From Verrucomicrobiaceae bacterium (lineage in GTDB: Bacteria; Verrucomicrobiota; Verrucomicrobiia; Verrucomicrobiales; Akkermansiaceae): 7,961 bases of DNA. The stretch spans positions 1-7,961 of the forward strand of contig JAIXVN010000456.1 in the NCBI GenBank assembly GCA_027483005.1, written 5' to 3'. Shown here one piece after another: positions 1-6,602 of the stretch. Position numbers and translations under genes: made by a program. Each line of letters starts with the position of its first letter. Positions within the stretch are counted from its first letter, which is position 1. The notes below the pieces were generated by a model, which saw only the letters and a program-made list of their open reading frames with translations, was not told the DNA's origin and did not search any database.

Positions 1-1543
1 GATTCACACTGGCGGCGCTGCTGACTTCGCTCTTCAATGTGGCGGCTGGGTCCGGCTGCTTGATGACCTCGCGCTTTTCGACGAAGGCGATGAAGATCTG
101 GGCGGGCTCGACCAGGAGATCCGCGACGGTTCCGGGGGCCACCAGTGAGGTCGAGCCGAAGAGGGCCTGGGGCTCGGAGGCGGAGGACGGGCGGGTGGAG
201 GCGGTCACGGGACCGACGGTCTTGGTTTCAAGACCGGCTTCCTTGGCGGCGTCTGCGAAGGATTTCCCGGCGGTGACGGCTTCACGGATCTTCTTCAGCT
301 GCTCGTCGGCGCTCTTGCGCATCGCTTCGCGCGCCTTTTCCTCAATGAACTGCTGGCGGGCCTGGTCGCGGGCTTCCTCGAAGGTCTTGACGCGGGATGG
401 CTCCTCACCATCGAGTCGGGCGACGAGCCACTTGCTGTCGCCAATCTGAAGCGGTTCGGAAATCTTCGAGAAGGGATCGCTCGTTTCCTTCATGTTGAAG
501 AGGAAGTCGACGATCCTGCCGCCGCGGCTGCTTTTGTAGATGGGAACGGCGAGTTCGGCCGGTGCGAGGCTGGCAGGAAAGAGTTCGGTGCTCTTGATCT
601 CGAAATTGATGTTCTTTGCGAGTTCCTCGAAGTTCGCGCCTTTCTTGAGCTGCAGCTCGTTGAGCATGTCTTCAAACTTCTCGGCGAATTCCTGCTGCTT
701 GCGCTGGCGTTCCTCAAGGACCTTCGGGTCTTCCTTGGTGGGATCAGGCTTTTCGGGTTTTTCGGGATTGGCGGGATCCGCAGGCTTGGCCTCGTCCGGC
801 TTGGTCTCGGGCAGTTTCGCTTCGGCGACGAAGTAGGTGAACTTGCGCTTCGGCTCGGTGCGGAACGAGTCCTGGATGTTGTCCCAATAGGCCTTGATCT
901 CGTCGTCGGTCGGCTTCAGGGCGTCCTTGAAGGGAGGAAGCTCGATCCGGGCAACCTGGGCGGTGACCTGCTGGCGGCGGAGGGCGGATCCGGCGGCGAC
1001 GATCTTGTCATTCACGCCGAGTCCGGAGCCGAGGATCTCACCGAGCTTGCTGGCGGTCAGGCTGTCGGCGGCGAGTTCGCGGATGTCGGATTCCGCCATG
1101 CCCTTGGAACCGAGATATTGCTGGACGATGAAACGGTATTTCTCCTGATCGAACTTGCCGTCCTTGGTGGCGAAGGCGGGATTGCTTCGGATGGCCTCGC
1201 TGATCTCCTCTTCGGAAGGATGAATGCCGAAGGTGTCCTTGGCATTGCGGAGAATCATGCGCTTGATGAAAAAGTTCTCTTCCTTGCTTTCGTCATCGCT
1301 GCCGCCGAAGGCACCCATGCTGCCGATGAATTCAAACATCTGCAGGCCGTAGGCGAGTTCGAGGGAGGACTTTCCGAGGCGGACGAATTCGGGGCCGTCG
1401 TAGCTTGTGCCTTCCACCTGGATGTAGGCCTTCCCTCCGCCCATGCCCTTGAGATGGCCGACGTCAAGGAAGAGGAAGCCAAGGAACAGGCCCACGAGCA
1501 CCACGAAGGTCAGGCCGGTGTAGTTGCGGATGTTTTCGATCAT
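1..1543 (-). CDS. PpiD-like membrane-anchored SurA_N/peptidyl-prolyl isomerase-type protein (partial, C-terminus off window)
   Basis: The reading frame is open from ATG 1543 to the left edge, giving 514 residues; E. coli PpiD has about 620, so roughly 100 may be missing. Seen: a short cytoplasmic N-terminus, one membrane segment at about residues 9-27, then a SurA_N-like region (about 85-200) with the family pattern PAFATKDGKFDQEKY near residue 122 and GMAESDIREL near 149. A Pro/Glu/Lys-rich linker (about 244-275) leads into a region from about 300 that resembles a parvulin domain (GANFEELAKN) but lacks the usual conserved Gly-Gly-Asp-Leu stretch. Inference: an inner-membrane chaperone facing the periplasm that helps newly exported proteins fold, with weak or no isomerase activity, as known for E. 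coli PpiD. ATG 1543 is preceded by GGGAG at 8 nt. It is the last visible gene of the minus cluster, 113 bp after nadA, so it may have its own expression control. Family assignment is good; catalytic status is open. Confidence 0.82.
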   Translation of the reverse strand, partial: MIENIRNYTGLTFVVLVGLFLGFLFLDVGHLKGMGGGKAYIQVEGTSYDGPEFVRLGKSSLELAYGLQMFEFIGSMGAFGGSDDESKEENFFIKRMILRNAKDTFGIHPSEEEISEAIRSNPAFATKDGKFDQEKYRFIVQQYLGSKGMAESDIRELAADSLTASKLGEILGSGLGVNDKIVAAGSALRRQQVTAQVARIELPPFKDALKPTDDEIKAYWDNIQDSFRTEPKRKFTYFVAEAKLPETKPDEAKPADPANPEKPEKPDPTKEDPKVLEERQRKQQEFAEKFEDMLNELQLKKGANFEELAKNINFEIKSTELFPASLAPAELAVPIYKSSRGGRIVDFLFNMKETSDPFSKISEPLQIGDSKWLVARLDGEEPSRVKTFEEARDQARQQFIEEKAREAMRKSADEQLKKIREAVTAGKSFADAAKEAGLETKTVGPVTASTRPSSASEPQALFGSTSLVAPGTVADLLVEPAQIFIAFVEKREVIKQPDPAATLKSEVSSAASVN

Positions 1544-1551
1544 GCGGAAAG

Positions 1552-1569
1552 CTCCCGCCGTTGCGCGGG
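1552..1569 (-). promoter_or_regulatory. Ribosome binding site of the PpiD-like gene, overlapping a small stem-loop
   Basis: On the minus strand GGGAG (1556-1552) lies 8 nt before ATG 1543, one of the few clear Shine-Dalgarno sequences in the window. Its GGG is also part of the 3' arm of a 5-bp stem, CCCGC (1569-1565) with GCGGG (1558-1554), closing a 6-nt loop. The stem could partly mask the ribosome site. It is short, so regulation is only a possibility. Confidence 0.4.
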
Positions 1570-1634
1570 TCCGGGGAGTAAAGGGGGCCGGATGCCGGGC
1601 ATCAATCCCAATTCTGCGGCAGTTTCAGGAGTCT

Positions 1635-1656
1635 GGCGGGAGGACGGTTGCCCGCC
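1635..1656 (-). terminator. GC-rich stem-loop directly after nadA stop (weak terminator candidate)
   Basis: Immediately after the nadA TGA the minus strand reads GGCGGG, a 10-nt loop, then CCCGCC: a perfect 6-bp all-GC stem. No T-tract follows, so it is not a standard intrinsic terminator. It could be a transcript-stabilising or attenuating hairpin between nadA and the PpiD-like gene. The rest of the 113-bp gap shows only a second short hairpin (1591-1603, GATGC/GCATC). Confidence 0.2.
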
Positions 1657-2601
1657 TCACTTCGACTGTTCCAGCATCCGGAGCAGGGGGGCCTCGGCGC
1701 GGGAGCGGACGGCTTCGTCCATCTCGACGCGTGGGGCGAGGTTGGCCAGGCAGTCGCGAAGCTTCTGGAGGGTGTTCATCTTCATGTAGCGGCAGTCGGC
1801 GCAGGCACAGCGGTCCGTGGGGCCGGCGATGAGGTTCTTGTCCGGGCATTCCTTGCTGAGGCGGTGGAGCATGCCGCTTTCGGTGACGACGATGATGTCC
1901 TTGACCGGGGCATTGCGGCAGAAGCCGATCATTTTCTCGGTGGAACAAACCTCGTCGGCCAGCAGTCGGACGGCCTGGGTGCACTCCGGGTGGGCGACGA
2001 CGAGTGCCTCCGGGTACTCGTCCTTGATGCGGCGGATCGACTCTCGGGTGAACTCCACGTGGACGTAGCAATTGCCCTTCCAGAGGTCCATTTTCCGGCC
2101 GGTCTGTTCCATGACCCAGGCCCCGAGATTTTCGTCGGGGACAAAAAGGATGGGTCGGTCGGCCGGGGCCTTGTTGACGATCTTGCAGGCGTTTCCGGAG
2201 GTGACGATCACATCGCAGAGCGCCTTCACGCCGGCGGAGCAGTTGATGTAGGCGATGACGTAGTAGTTCTTTTCGGCGTTGGCCTTGAGGAAGGCCTCGA
2301 GGTCGGGGGCAGGGCAGGATTGCTCGAGCGAGCATCCGGCATCGGCATCCGGGAGGACGACGATTTTTCCGGGATTCACGATCTTGGCCGTTTCCGCCAT
2401 GAAATGGACGCCGCAGAAGACGATGACGTCGGCCGAGGTTTCCTTGGCGTGGTAGGCGAGGCCAAGCGAATCGCCGACGTAGTCCGCCACGTCCTGGATG
2501 TCGCCCGTCTGGTAGTTGTGGGCCAGGATCACGGCATTGCGTGCCTGTTTCAGGGCGAGGATTTCTTCCTTGAGGTCGAGTGCAGGCGCGGCGGCGGTCA
2601 T
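1657..2601 (-). CDS. nadA: Quinolinate synthase NadA
   Basis: NadA condenses iminoaspartate with dihydroxyacetone phosphate to give quinolinate, the precursor of the NAD pyridine ring, in the cytoplasm using an oxygen-sensitive [4Fe-4S] cluster. The 314-residue length fits the family. Seen: AHNYQ (27-31) and GDSLGLAY (43-50) near the N-terminus, CGVHFMAETAKI (63-74), DAGCSLEQSC (87-96), TSGNA (134-138), GNCYVHVEF (176-184), AHPEC (203-207) and CACADCRYMKMN (265-276). By alignment with E. coli NadA the cluster ligands should be Cys90, Cys178 and Cys270. The protein has 15 cysteines in all. ATG 2601 is chosen because homology begins there and it overlaps the preceding stop by 4 bp (ATGA); the frame happens to stay open to 3024, but that stretch is covered by the upstream gene. 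There is no Shine-Dalgarno, which fits translational coupling. No nadB or nadC is visible here. Confidence 0.97.
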   Translation of the reverse strand: MTAAAPALDLKEEILALKQARNAVILAHNYQTGDIQDVADYVGDSLGLAYHAKETSADVIVFCGVHFMAETAKIVNPGKIVVLPDADAGCSLEQSCPAPDLEAFLKANAEKNYYVIAYINCSAGVKALCDVIVTSGNACKIVNKAPADRPILFVPDENLGAWVMEQTGRKMDLWKGNCYVHVEFTRESIRRIKDEYPEALVVAHPECTQAVRLLADEVCSTEKMIGFCRNAPVKDIIVVTESGMLHRLSKECPDKNLIAGPTDRCACADCRYMKMNTLQKLRDCLANLAPRVEMDEAVRSRAEAPLLRMLEQSK

Positions 2602-2948
2602 GGGCGGACTTTGGAGGACGCGGCCGGTTTGGACAACGCCGGAGTGGACGAATCCTGCGGGGCGACGCTCAGGATCCTGTAAAAGCGACTGCGGGGTCCA
2701 AGGGCGGCCTGAAGCGTGGCCTGATCGAGCGGGGCCTTGCAGGAAATGAGGAAGATCCTCTGGTTCGCCGGATCGGACGGCCCGCGAGGCTGGATGGTCA
2801 CCGAGGTCACTCCGCCGATGGCGCTCCAGAGTTTCTGGACCGCCAGTTGGCGGGTGTGACAGCCGACCCCGTCCACGGCAACGCGGCACTCGTCGGCGGA
2901 GGCGGGGAAAAGGGAGAGCGTCAGGCAGGTGAAGAGCAGACGGATCAT
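2598..2948 (-). CDS. Small secreted protein with a heavy-metal-associated (HMA)-like fold
   Basis: 116 residues. Residues 1-18 are a signal peptide (hydrophobic LLFTCLTLSLF, cleavage after Ala-Ser-Ala, mature start DEC), so the protein is probably periplasmic. Residues 21-97 can be read as beta-alpha-beta-beta-alpha-beta: strands at CRVAVDGV, VTSVTIQP, RIFLISCK and FYRILSVA, helices at about 31-44 and 75-83. This matches the HMA/ferredoxin-like fold. The metal loop GVGCHTR (27-33) aligns with the HMA consensus GMxCxxC but keeps only the first cysteine; Cys21 and Cys70 are other candidates for a ligand or disulfide. The tail (98-116) is Ser/Pro-rich and low in complexity. ATG 2948 has AGGA 6 nt upstream and overlaps the stop of the bactofilin-like gene; its own stop overlaps the nadA start. 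The fold is inferred by eye. Function unknown: metal binding, redox, or a purely structural domain are all possible. Confidence 0.75.
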   Translation of the reverse strand: MIRLLFTCLTLSLFPASADECRVAVDGVGCHTRQLAVQKLWSAIGGVTSVTIQPRGPSDPANQRIFLISCKAPLDQATLQAALGPRSRFYRILSVAPQDSSTPALSKPAASSKVRP

Positions 2949-3808
2949 CCGGCATCCTGGTCCGGATCCGGCGTTTCGCCAGCGTCGTTTGCGACGATCT
3001 GCATGGAGCCGCTGTGGGAGGCACCCTGTTTGACGATCAATCTGGCAGCCTGGACCAAACCGCTGAGCTTGGCGCGCTTTTCGAGGGTGATGGTGCCGGT
3101 GCAGTGGATCTGCCCGCTGACCTGCCCGTCGATGAAGACCTCGGAGGCGTGGATGGCGTTGAGGAATTCGACCTTTGCACCACGCTCCACGCGCAGGATT
3201 TCACAGCGGACGTTGCCCGGAATCTTGCCGTGACTCCGGATCACAAGATCCCCGGAGCAATCGACGGCTGCGGTGAGTTCCCCGAGCACGGTGAGGTGGT
3301 GGCAGACGATTGGAGCCCCGGAGACCGCGCCGGCTTTGGAGATGACCACATCGCCCCGGGTTTGGATGCGCCGGTTCCAGCGGTCGTTGATCTCGTAGTT
3401 CCTCAGGCTGATGTAGGCGCCGCACGATGGGCATTGGCTGGACTGGGCATCGCCGACGGTGGTGTGGGCGATTCCGCAGTCGAAGCAAACGACTCTCCGC
3501 GGCTTGGGGTTTATGCCCAGGATTTTCTGAAGGAAGGTCTGTGGGCGCGTGACCGGGGGATCTGGACGGCGAAAGGGAGAAAGTGGCTTGGAAGGCTCCG
3601 GCTCCGGTTCGGAATCGGCTTCCAGAGAACGATCCGGGGCAAAGCGGGTGGCGGGTTCGGTGCGACCCACCGCCTTGCCGTCCTTGACCTGGAAATGGAA
3701 ACTGCAGGCCCGGCAGGCAGTGGAAACCACCATTCCAGGTTCGCTCTGGGCATTTCCGCACTGCGGGCAGATCACCTCAATGCGCTGGCGCGCGGGTCCG
3801 GAGGCCAT
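2945..3808 (-). CDS. Bactofilin-family polymer-forming protein with two N-terminal zinc ribbons
   Basis: 287 residues. Seen: a first four-cysteine ribbon CPQC (14-17)...CRAC (32-35); a charged Pro/Glu-rich linker (about 55-90); a second ribbon CFDC (108-111)...CPSC (126-129); then a bactofilin-type beta-helix (about 148-272) with short turns at GDVVIS, GDLVIRSHGKIPGNV, GQVSGQIHCTGTI and AKLSGLVQAARLIV. Bactofilins are known to polymerise without nucleotide into cytoskeletal filaments, often at the membrane, and to recruit cell-wall enzymes. The two ribbons should each bind one zinc ion and could mediate contacts with protein or nucleic acid; that is inference. Unlike its neighbour it lacks the N-terminal MFKK peptide. 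ATG 3808 lies 45 bp after the classical bactofilin, with only a distant AGGAG (17 nt). Its stop overlaps the next start (ATGA). The bactofilin call is strong; the role of the ribbons is open. Confidence 0.85.
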   Translation of the reverse strand: MASGPARQRIEVICPQCGNAQSEPGMVVSTACRACSFHFQVKDGKAVGRTEPATRFAPDRSLEADSEPEPEPSKPLSPFRRPDPPVTRPQTFLQKILGINPKPRRVVCFDCGIAHTTVGDAQSSQCPSCGAYISLRNYEINDRWNRRIQTRGDVVISKAGAVSGAPIVCHHLTVLGELTAAVDCSGDLVIRSHGKIPGNVRCEILRVERGAKVEFLNAIHASEVFIDGQVSGQIHCTGTITLEKRAKLSGLVQAARLIVKQGASHSGSMQIVANDAGETPDPDQDAG

Positions 3809-3853
3809 GATGGATCAGGCGCTTGCTCCTCCAGGCGGGCTGAAGGAACTCAT

Positions 3854-4402
3854 TCAGGAGAGGACACCTGCGGGGGCGTCCTGTTTCGAAGCTTCCGGCT
3901 TGCTTTCCACTGGCTTGGATGGAGCAGCACCGGTGGAGGCAGGAGTGCCAACGGTTGACTTTCCGACGAAAACGGCTCCCGCCTCGATGGCGAGGGTCTT
4001 GGCCTTGATGTCACCAACAACCTCAGCTCCGACCTTGAGCTCGACCCGGTCGGTGACCGTGATGTTGCCGTGGATCTTTCCATACACCACGAGGGTGGCG
4101 GTTTTGATTTCGGCCCTGATGCGGGCGTTCTCCCCGACAGTCAGATTGCCGTCCGAGGAGATTTCACCCTCGATCTTGCCATCGACGACGAGGTCATTGC
4201 TGAATTTGACGCTGCCCTTGATCTCAACATCCGAGGAAAGAACGTTGCGGGTGCCGACGCTGGCCGGACGTTGCGCGGGAGCGACTGGAGAAGGATTGAA
4301 GGCTGGAGCCGGAGCCGGAGGCTCGGAACGGAAGGAATCCGAAGGGGACGGAGCTGGACGGGGCGTGTCCGTCGTATCTTGGCCAATGACTTTTTTGAAC
4401 AC
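3854..4402 (-). CDS. Bactofilin (polymer-forming cytoskeletal protein), GTG start
   Basis: 182 residues in the classical bactofilin layout: a short basic N-terminus MFKKVIG, a Pro/Ala-rich disordered stretch (about 10-50), the beta-helical core (about 52-150) and a disordered Pro/Lys/Ser tail (151-182). The core shows the repeating pattern of the family: IKGSVKFSNDLVVDGKIEGE, DGNLTVGENARIRAEI, YGKIHGNITVTDRVELKVGA, VVGDIKAKTLAIEAGAVFVG. Bactofilins form nucleotide-independent filaments; an N-terminal MFxK-type peptide is known to target some of them to the membrane, and MFKK here fits that. The start is GTG at 4402: the only in-frame ATG upstream (4453) is cut off by a TGA, and the MFKK motif begins exactly at the GTG. 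No Shine-Dalgarno is visible. It sits 47 bp downstream of the YfgM-like gene and 45 bp upstream of the zinc-ribbon bactofilin, so the two may co-polymerise or act in sequence. Confidence 0.93.
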   Translation of the reverse strand: MFKKVIGQDTTDTPRPAPSPSDSFRSEPPAPAPAFNPSPVAPAQRPASVGTRNVLSSDVEIKGSVKFSNDLVVDGKIEGEISSDGNLTVGENARIRAEIKTATLVVYGKIHGNITVTDRVELKVGAEVVGDIKAKTLAIEAGAVFVGKSTVGTPASTGAAPSKPVESKPEASKQDAPAGVLS

Positions 4403-4449
4403 GCGCGAATTGAATGCTGAGGGCTGAAAAAGTCAAATCGTTTCCCCGA

Positions 4450-5274
4450 TCATTGCGGCCCTGGAGCGGCGGGGGCGGGCTGTGCAGCAGGGTTGGGAGG
4501 CTCGATCGGAACTGTCTCCAAACCTTGAGGAAGGCCGGGTGAGGGCTGCATCAGGCCGGGAAGATCTCCGAGGTTTGCCGGTTTCACCTCATCCGGGGCA
4601 GGTGGCGGAGGTGGTGGAGCGTCGATCTCCACCGGAGCCTTGGCCTTGAGGTTGAGAAGATGCTGAACGGCAAGGGTGTTGGTGAAGTTGTTCGTGGTGT
4701 AATCAGCCTTGGCCTTCTCGTAGTAAGTGCTGGCCTTGTCGAGGTCGCCAGCGAGCCGGGCGATGTCGCCGAGTTGCGACAGGGCATATGGGGCGATGTA
4801 CTTTCCCGCAGGGTTTCCGATGATCGCCTGAAAAGCAGCTTCGGCGTCGCCAGTCTTGCCTTGGGAGAGAAGTTTCGATCCAAGCGAGGCTTGGGCGGAC
4901 GCCCAGGCTGGGTGGTCGGGGCTGGTCTGGATGAAGGACTTGAGCGCATCGATGGCGGCGTCCTGCTGGCCTTCCTCCCATTGCTTTTCCGCCCCGAGCA
5001 GCACCGCGCTTCCCGCCGCAGCGGTTCCGGGGAAATCCTTGCCGATCGACTGGATGGTCGGGAGATCCTCGGCTTTCAACAGCAGGGCGCCGGCATCCCG
5101 TTCCTTGCTGGTCTTGATGCCGCGATACACGACGACTCCACCCCCTGCGAGAGCGGCGACAATTGAAACGATGATGAGCCCCTTCTGGTTGCGGTCGAGA
5201 AACTGCTCGAAAGCGCTCGGTCCGTGGGAAATTTCTCCGAGGAGCTGTGGGGTGTCTGAGGTGTCTTCGGGCAT
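4450..5274 (-). CDS. Membrane-anchored tetratricopeptide protein, YfgM-like
   Basis: 274 residues. Seen: a cytoplasmic N-terminus (1-30), one membrane segment (about 32-50, GLIIVSIVAALAGGGVVVY), then a helical repeat region (about 58-212) with TPR-like units such as WEEGQQDAAIDALKSFIQTS, LLSQGKTGDAEAAFQAII and IARLAGDLDKASTYYEKAKA. The layout of anchor followed directly by a TPR domain matches the YfgM/TPR_21 family. A Pro-rich tail (219-274, with six consecutive prolines near 220-225) is an addition relative to E. coli YfgM. YfgM is known to sit at the SecYEG translocon with PpiD and to help exported proteins; a PpiD-like gene lies at the far end of this same cluster, which supports the call. 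It is the first gene of the minus cluster, 134 bp from the divergent lpxB, with a candidate promoter at 5333-5306. No clear Shine-Dalgarno precedes ATG 5274. Confidence 0.8.
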   Translation of the reverse strand: MPEDTSDTPQLLGEISHGPSAFEQFLDRNQKGLIIVSIVAALAGGGVVVYRGIKTSKERDAGALLLKAEDLPTIQSIGKDFPGTAAAGSAVLLGAEKQWEEGQQDAAIDALKSFIQTSPDHPAWASAQASLGSKLLSQGKTGDAEAAFQAIIGNPAGKYIAPYALSQLGDIARLAGDLDKASTYYEKAKADYTTNNFTNTLAVQHLLNLKAKAPVEIDAPPPPPPAPDEVKPANLGDLPGLMQPSPGLPQGLETVPIEPPNPAAQPAPAAPGPQ

Positions 5275-5305
5275 CGGAATCGTCTAAGCCTGCGTGGCGG
5301 AGGGG

Positions 5306-5333
5306 ATTAAGGATGGGGCGCGAATGAAATCAA
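5306..5333 (-). promoter_or_regulatory. Candidate promoter of the minus-strand cluster
   Basis: In the 134-bp divergent region between the YfgM-like gene and lpxB, the minus strand reads TTGATT (5333-5328), a 16-bp spacer, then CTTAAT (5311-5306). Each hexamer matches four of six sigma-70 consensus bases. Transcription would begin near 5299, leaving a leader of about 25 nt before ATG 5274. No comparable match was found for lpxB on the plus strand. Confidence 0.3.
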
Positions 5334-5408
5334 TGCGGAAGTGGCGGAACCGGTCCGATGGGATTTTCGTGGCAAGGTGGCGTTCGCTTCCTTTACCATC
5401 CCGCCCGC

Positions 5409-6545
5409 ATGGCAGGCCGAGTGTATGTGGTGGCGGGAGAACTGAGCGGCGACGCCCATGGCGCGGGGCTTTTGCGGTCGCTTCGTCACTTGCATCCCGG
5501 TTTGGAAATTGCAGGGGCTGGTGGCCCGGAGATGCAGGCGGTGGGAGGTCCGCGGGTTCGCGACTGGGTCGAGGACGCAGCCGTCGTGGGGCTTTGGGAG
5601 GTGCTGAAACGTTACAAGTGGTTCAAGTCCCGCTTCGATGAAATGCTTGCCGAGTTCCGTGAGATGCGGCCGGAAGTCCTGCTGCTGATCGACTACCCGG
5701 GCTTCAACCTGCGCTTCGCCGAGGCCGTGAAGACCGAGTTTCCCGAGACCCGCATCGTTTACTACATCAGCCCGCAGGTCTGGGCCTGGAACAAGGGCCG
5801 CATCCCGAAAATGGTCCGCCTGCTTGATGAAATGCTCTGCCTGTTCCCTTTCGAAAAGCCGATCTTCGAGGACGCCGGGCTCAAGACCACCTTCGTCGGC
5901 CATCCGCTGGTCGATGAGTTGGAGGAGCACCGGATCCCCGGAGTGAAGGCCGATGACTCGCTCGTCGGACTTTTTCCCGGCAGCCGCGAACGCGAGGTGG
6001 CGCGACTTTTCCCGATGATGATCGAGACCGCCAAAGCCCTTCGCGAGAAGCGCCCCGGCCTCCGCTTCGAAGCCCCCGCCGCCTCGCCGAAACTCGCGGT
6101 CATGATGCGCTCGATGGTTGCCAACGCCCGCGTGGGAAGCCTGATCCAGGTCACCGATGGCGGCAGCCATTCCCTGATGCAGCGCGCCATCTGCGGCGTC
6201 ATCGCCAGCGGCACGGCGACCCTCGAAGCGGCCTGCTTCGGCCTGCCCTATTGCCTCGTTTACAAGGTCGCCTGGCCGACCTTCATCGCCGGCAGCCTGC
6301 TGGTGAAACTGGAGCACATCGGTCTGGTCAACATCCTCGCCGATGAGGAGGTCGTGGAGGAATTCATCCAGGCCGATGCCGAGCCGATCTCCGTTTCCAG
6401 AGCGCTCGATCGCTTCCTGGACGAGCCGCACCACCGCGAACGCGTCCGCGAAGGGCTTTCCCAAACGGCGGCGAAACTCGGCGGCCCCGGAGCCCACGAA
6501 CGCGCCGCGCAGGCCGTCGATTTCTGGCTGCGGTCGCAGGCTTGA
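5409..6545 (+). CDS. lpxB: Lipid-A-disaccharide synthase LpxB
   Basis: LpxB joins UDP-2,3-diacylglucosamine to lipid X, releasing UDP, to form the lipid A disaccharide at the cytoplasmic face of the inner membrane. At 378 residues it matches E. coli LpxB (382). Seen, in order: VAGELSGDAHGAGLL (8-22), IDYPGFNLR (94-102), YISPQVWAWNKGRI (119-132), FVGHPLVDEL (162-171), LFPGSREREV (188-197), IASGTATLEA (265-274) and GLVNILADEEVVEEFIQ (305-321). Asp95 and Arg192 sit where the family has its important IDxPxFN aspartate and PGSR arginine. ATG 5409 is preferred over the in-frame ATG 5358: it leaves eight residues before the AGE motif, as in the family, and the 17 extra codons look non-homologous. 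Neither start has a good Shine-Dalgarno. It is divergent from the minus cluster, and the next plus-strand gene begins 57 bp downstream. The gene shows the organism makes lipid A. Confidence 0.97.
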   Translation: MAGRVYVVAGELSGDAHGAGLLRSLRHLHPGLEIAGAGGPEMQAVGGPRVRDWVEDAAVVGLWEVLKRYKWFKSRFDEMLAEFREMRPEVLLLIDYPGFNLRFAEAVKTEFPETRIVYYISPQVWAWNKGRIPKMVRLLDEMLCLFPFEKPIFEDAGLKTTFVGHPLVDELEEHRIPGVKADDSLVGLFPGSREREVARLFPMMIETAKALREKRPGLRFEAPAASPKLAVMMRSMVANARVGSLIQVTDGGSHSLMQRAICGVIASGTATLEAACFGLPYCLVYKVAWPTFIAGSLLVKLEHIGLVNILADEEVVEEFIQADAEPISVSRALDRFLDEPHHRERVREGLSQTAAKLGGPGAHERAAQAVDFWLRSQA

Positions 6546-6602
6546 GGAAATCCGTTCCTTCGGGGTTGCCTTCCCGCGTCGAGCCGCTATTCAGGGCGCG
6601 CG

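Noticed and set aside
39..1482. Plus-strand and other minus-strand open frames across the PpiD-like gene
   Set aside because: All are Ser/Arg/Ala-rich shadows of one continuous minus-strand frame that has a membrane anchor and a SurA_N pattern.
1648..2682. A 344-codon plus-strand open frame opposite nadA
   Set aside because: Rich in Gly, Asp, Val and His as expected of an antisense shadow; NadA on the minus strand has all cluster ligands and motifs.
2602..3024. N-terminal extension of the nadA frame to 3024
   Set aside because: The extra 141 codons lie in another frame of the HMA-like gene and bactofilin 2, show Arg/Pro-rich shadow composition, and NadA homology begins at 2601.
5358..5408. 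Upstream in-frame ATG for lpxB
   Set aside because: It would add 17 residues with no family counterpart; ATG 5409 gives the usual N-terminal length.
5307..6497. A 396-codon open frame antisense to lpxB
   Set aside because: It mirrors the lpxB reading frame in GC-rich DNA, has no recognisable domain and has shadow-like composition; lpxB motifs on the plus strand are unambiguous.
6544..6560. GAGGAA/TTCCTT hairpin after lpxB as a terminator
   Set aside because: The stem is short, needs a G-T pair and is not followed by a T-run; read-through into the lipoprotein gene is as likely.
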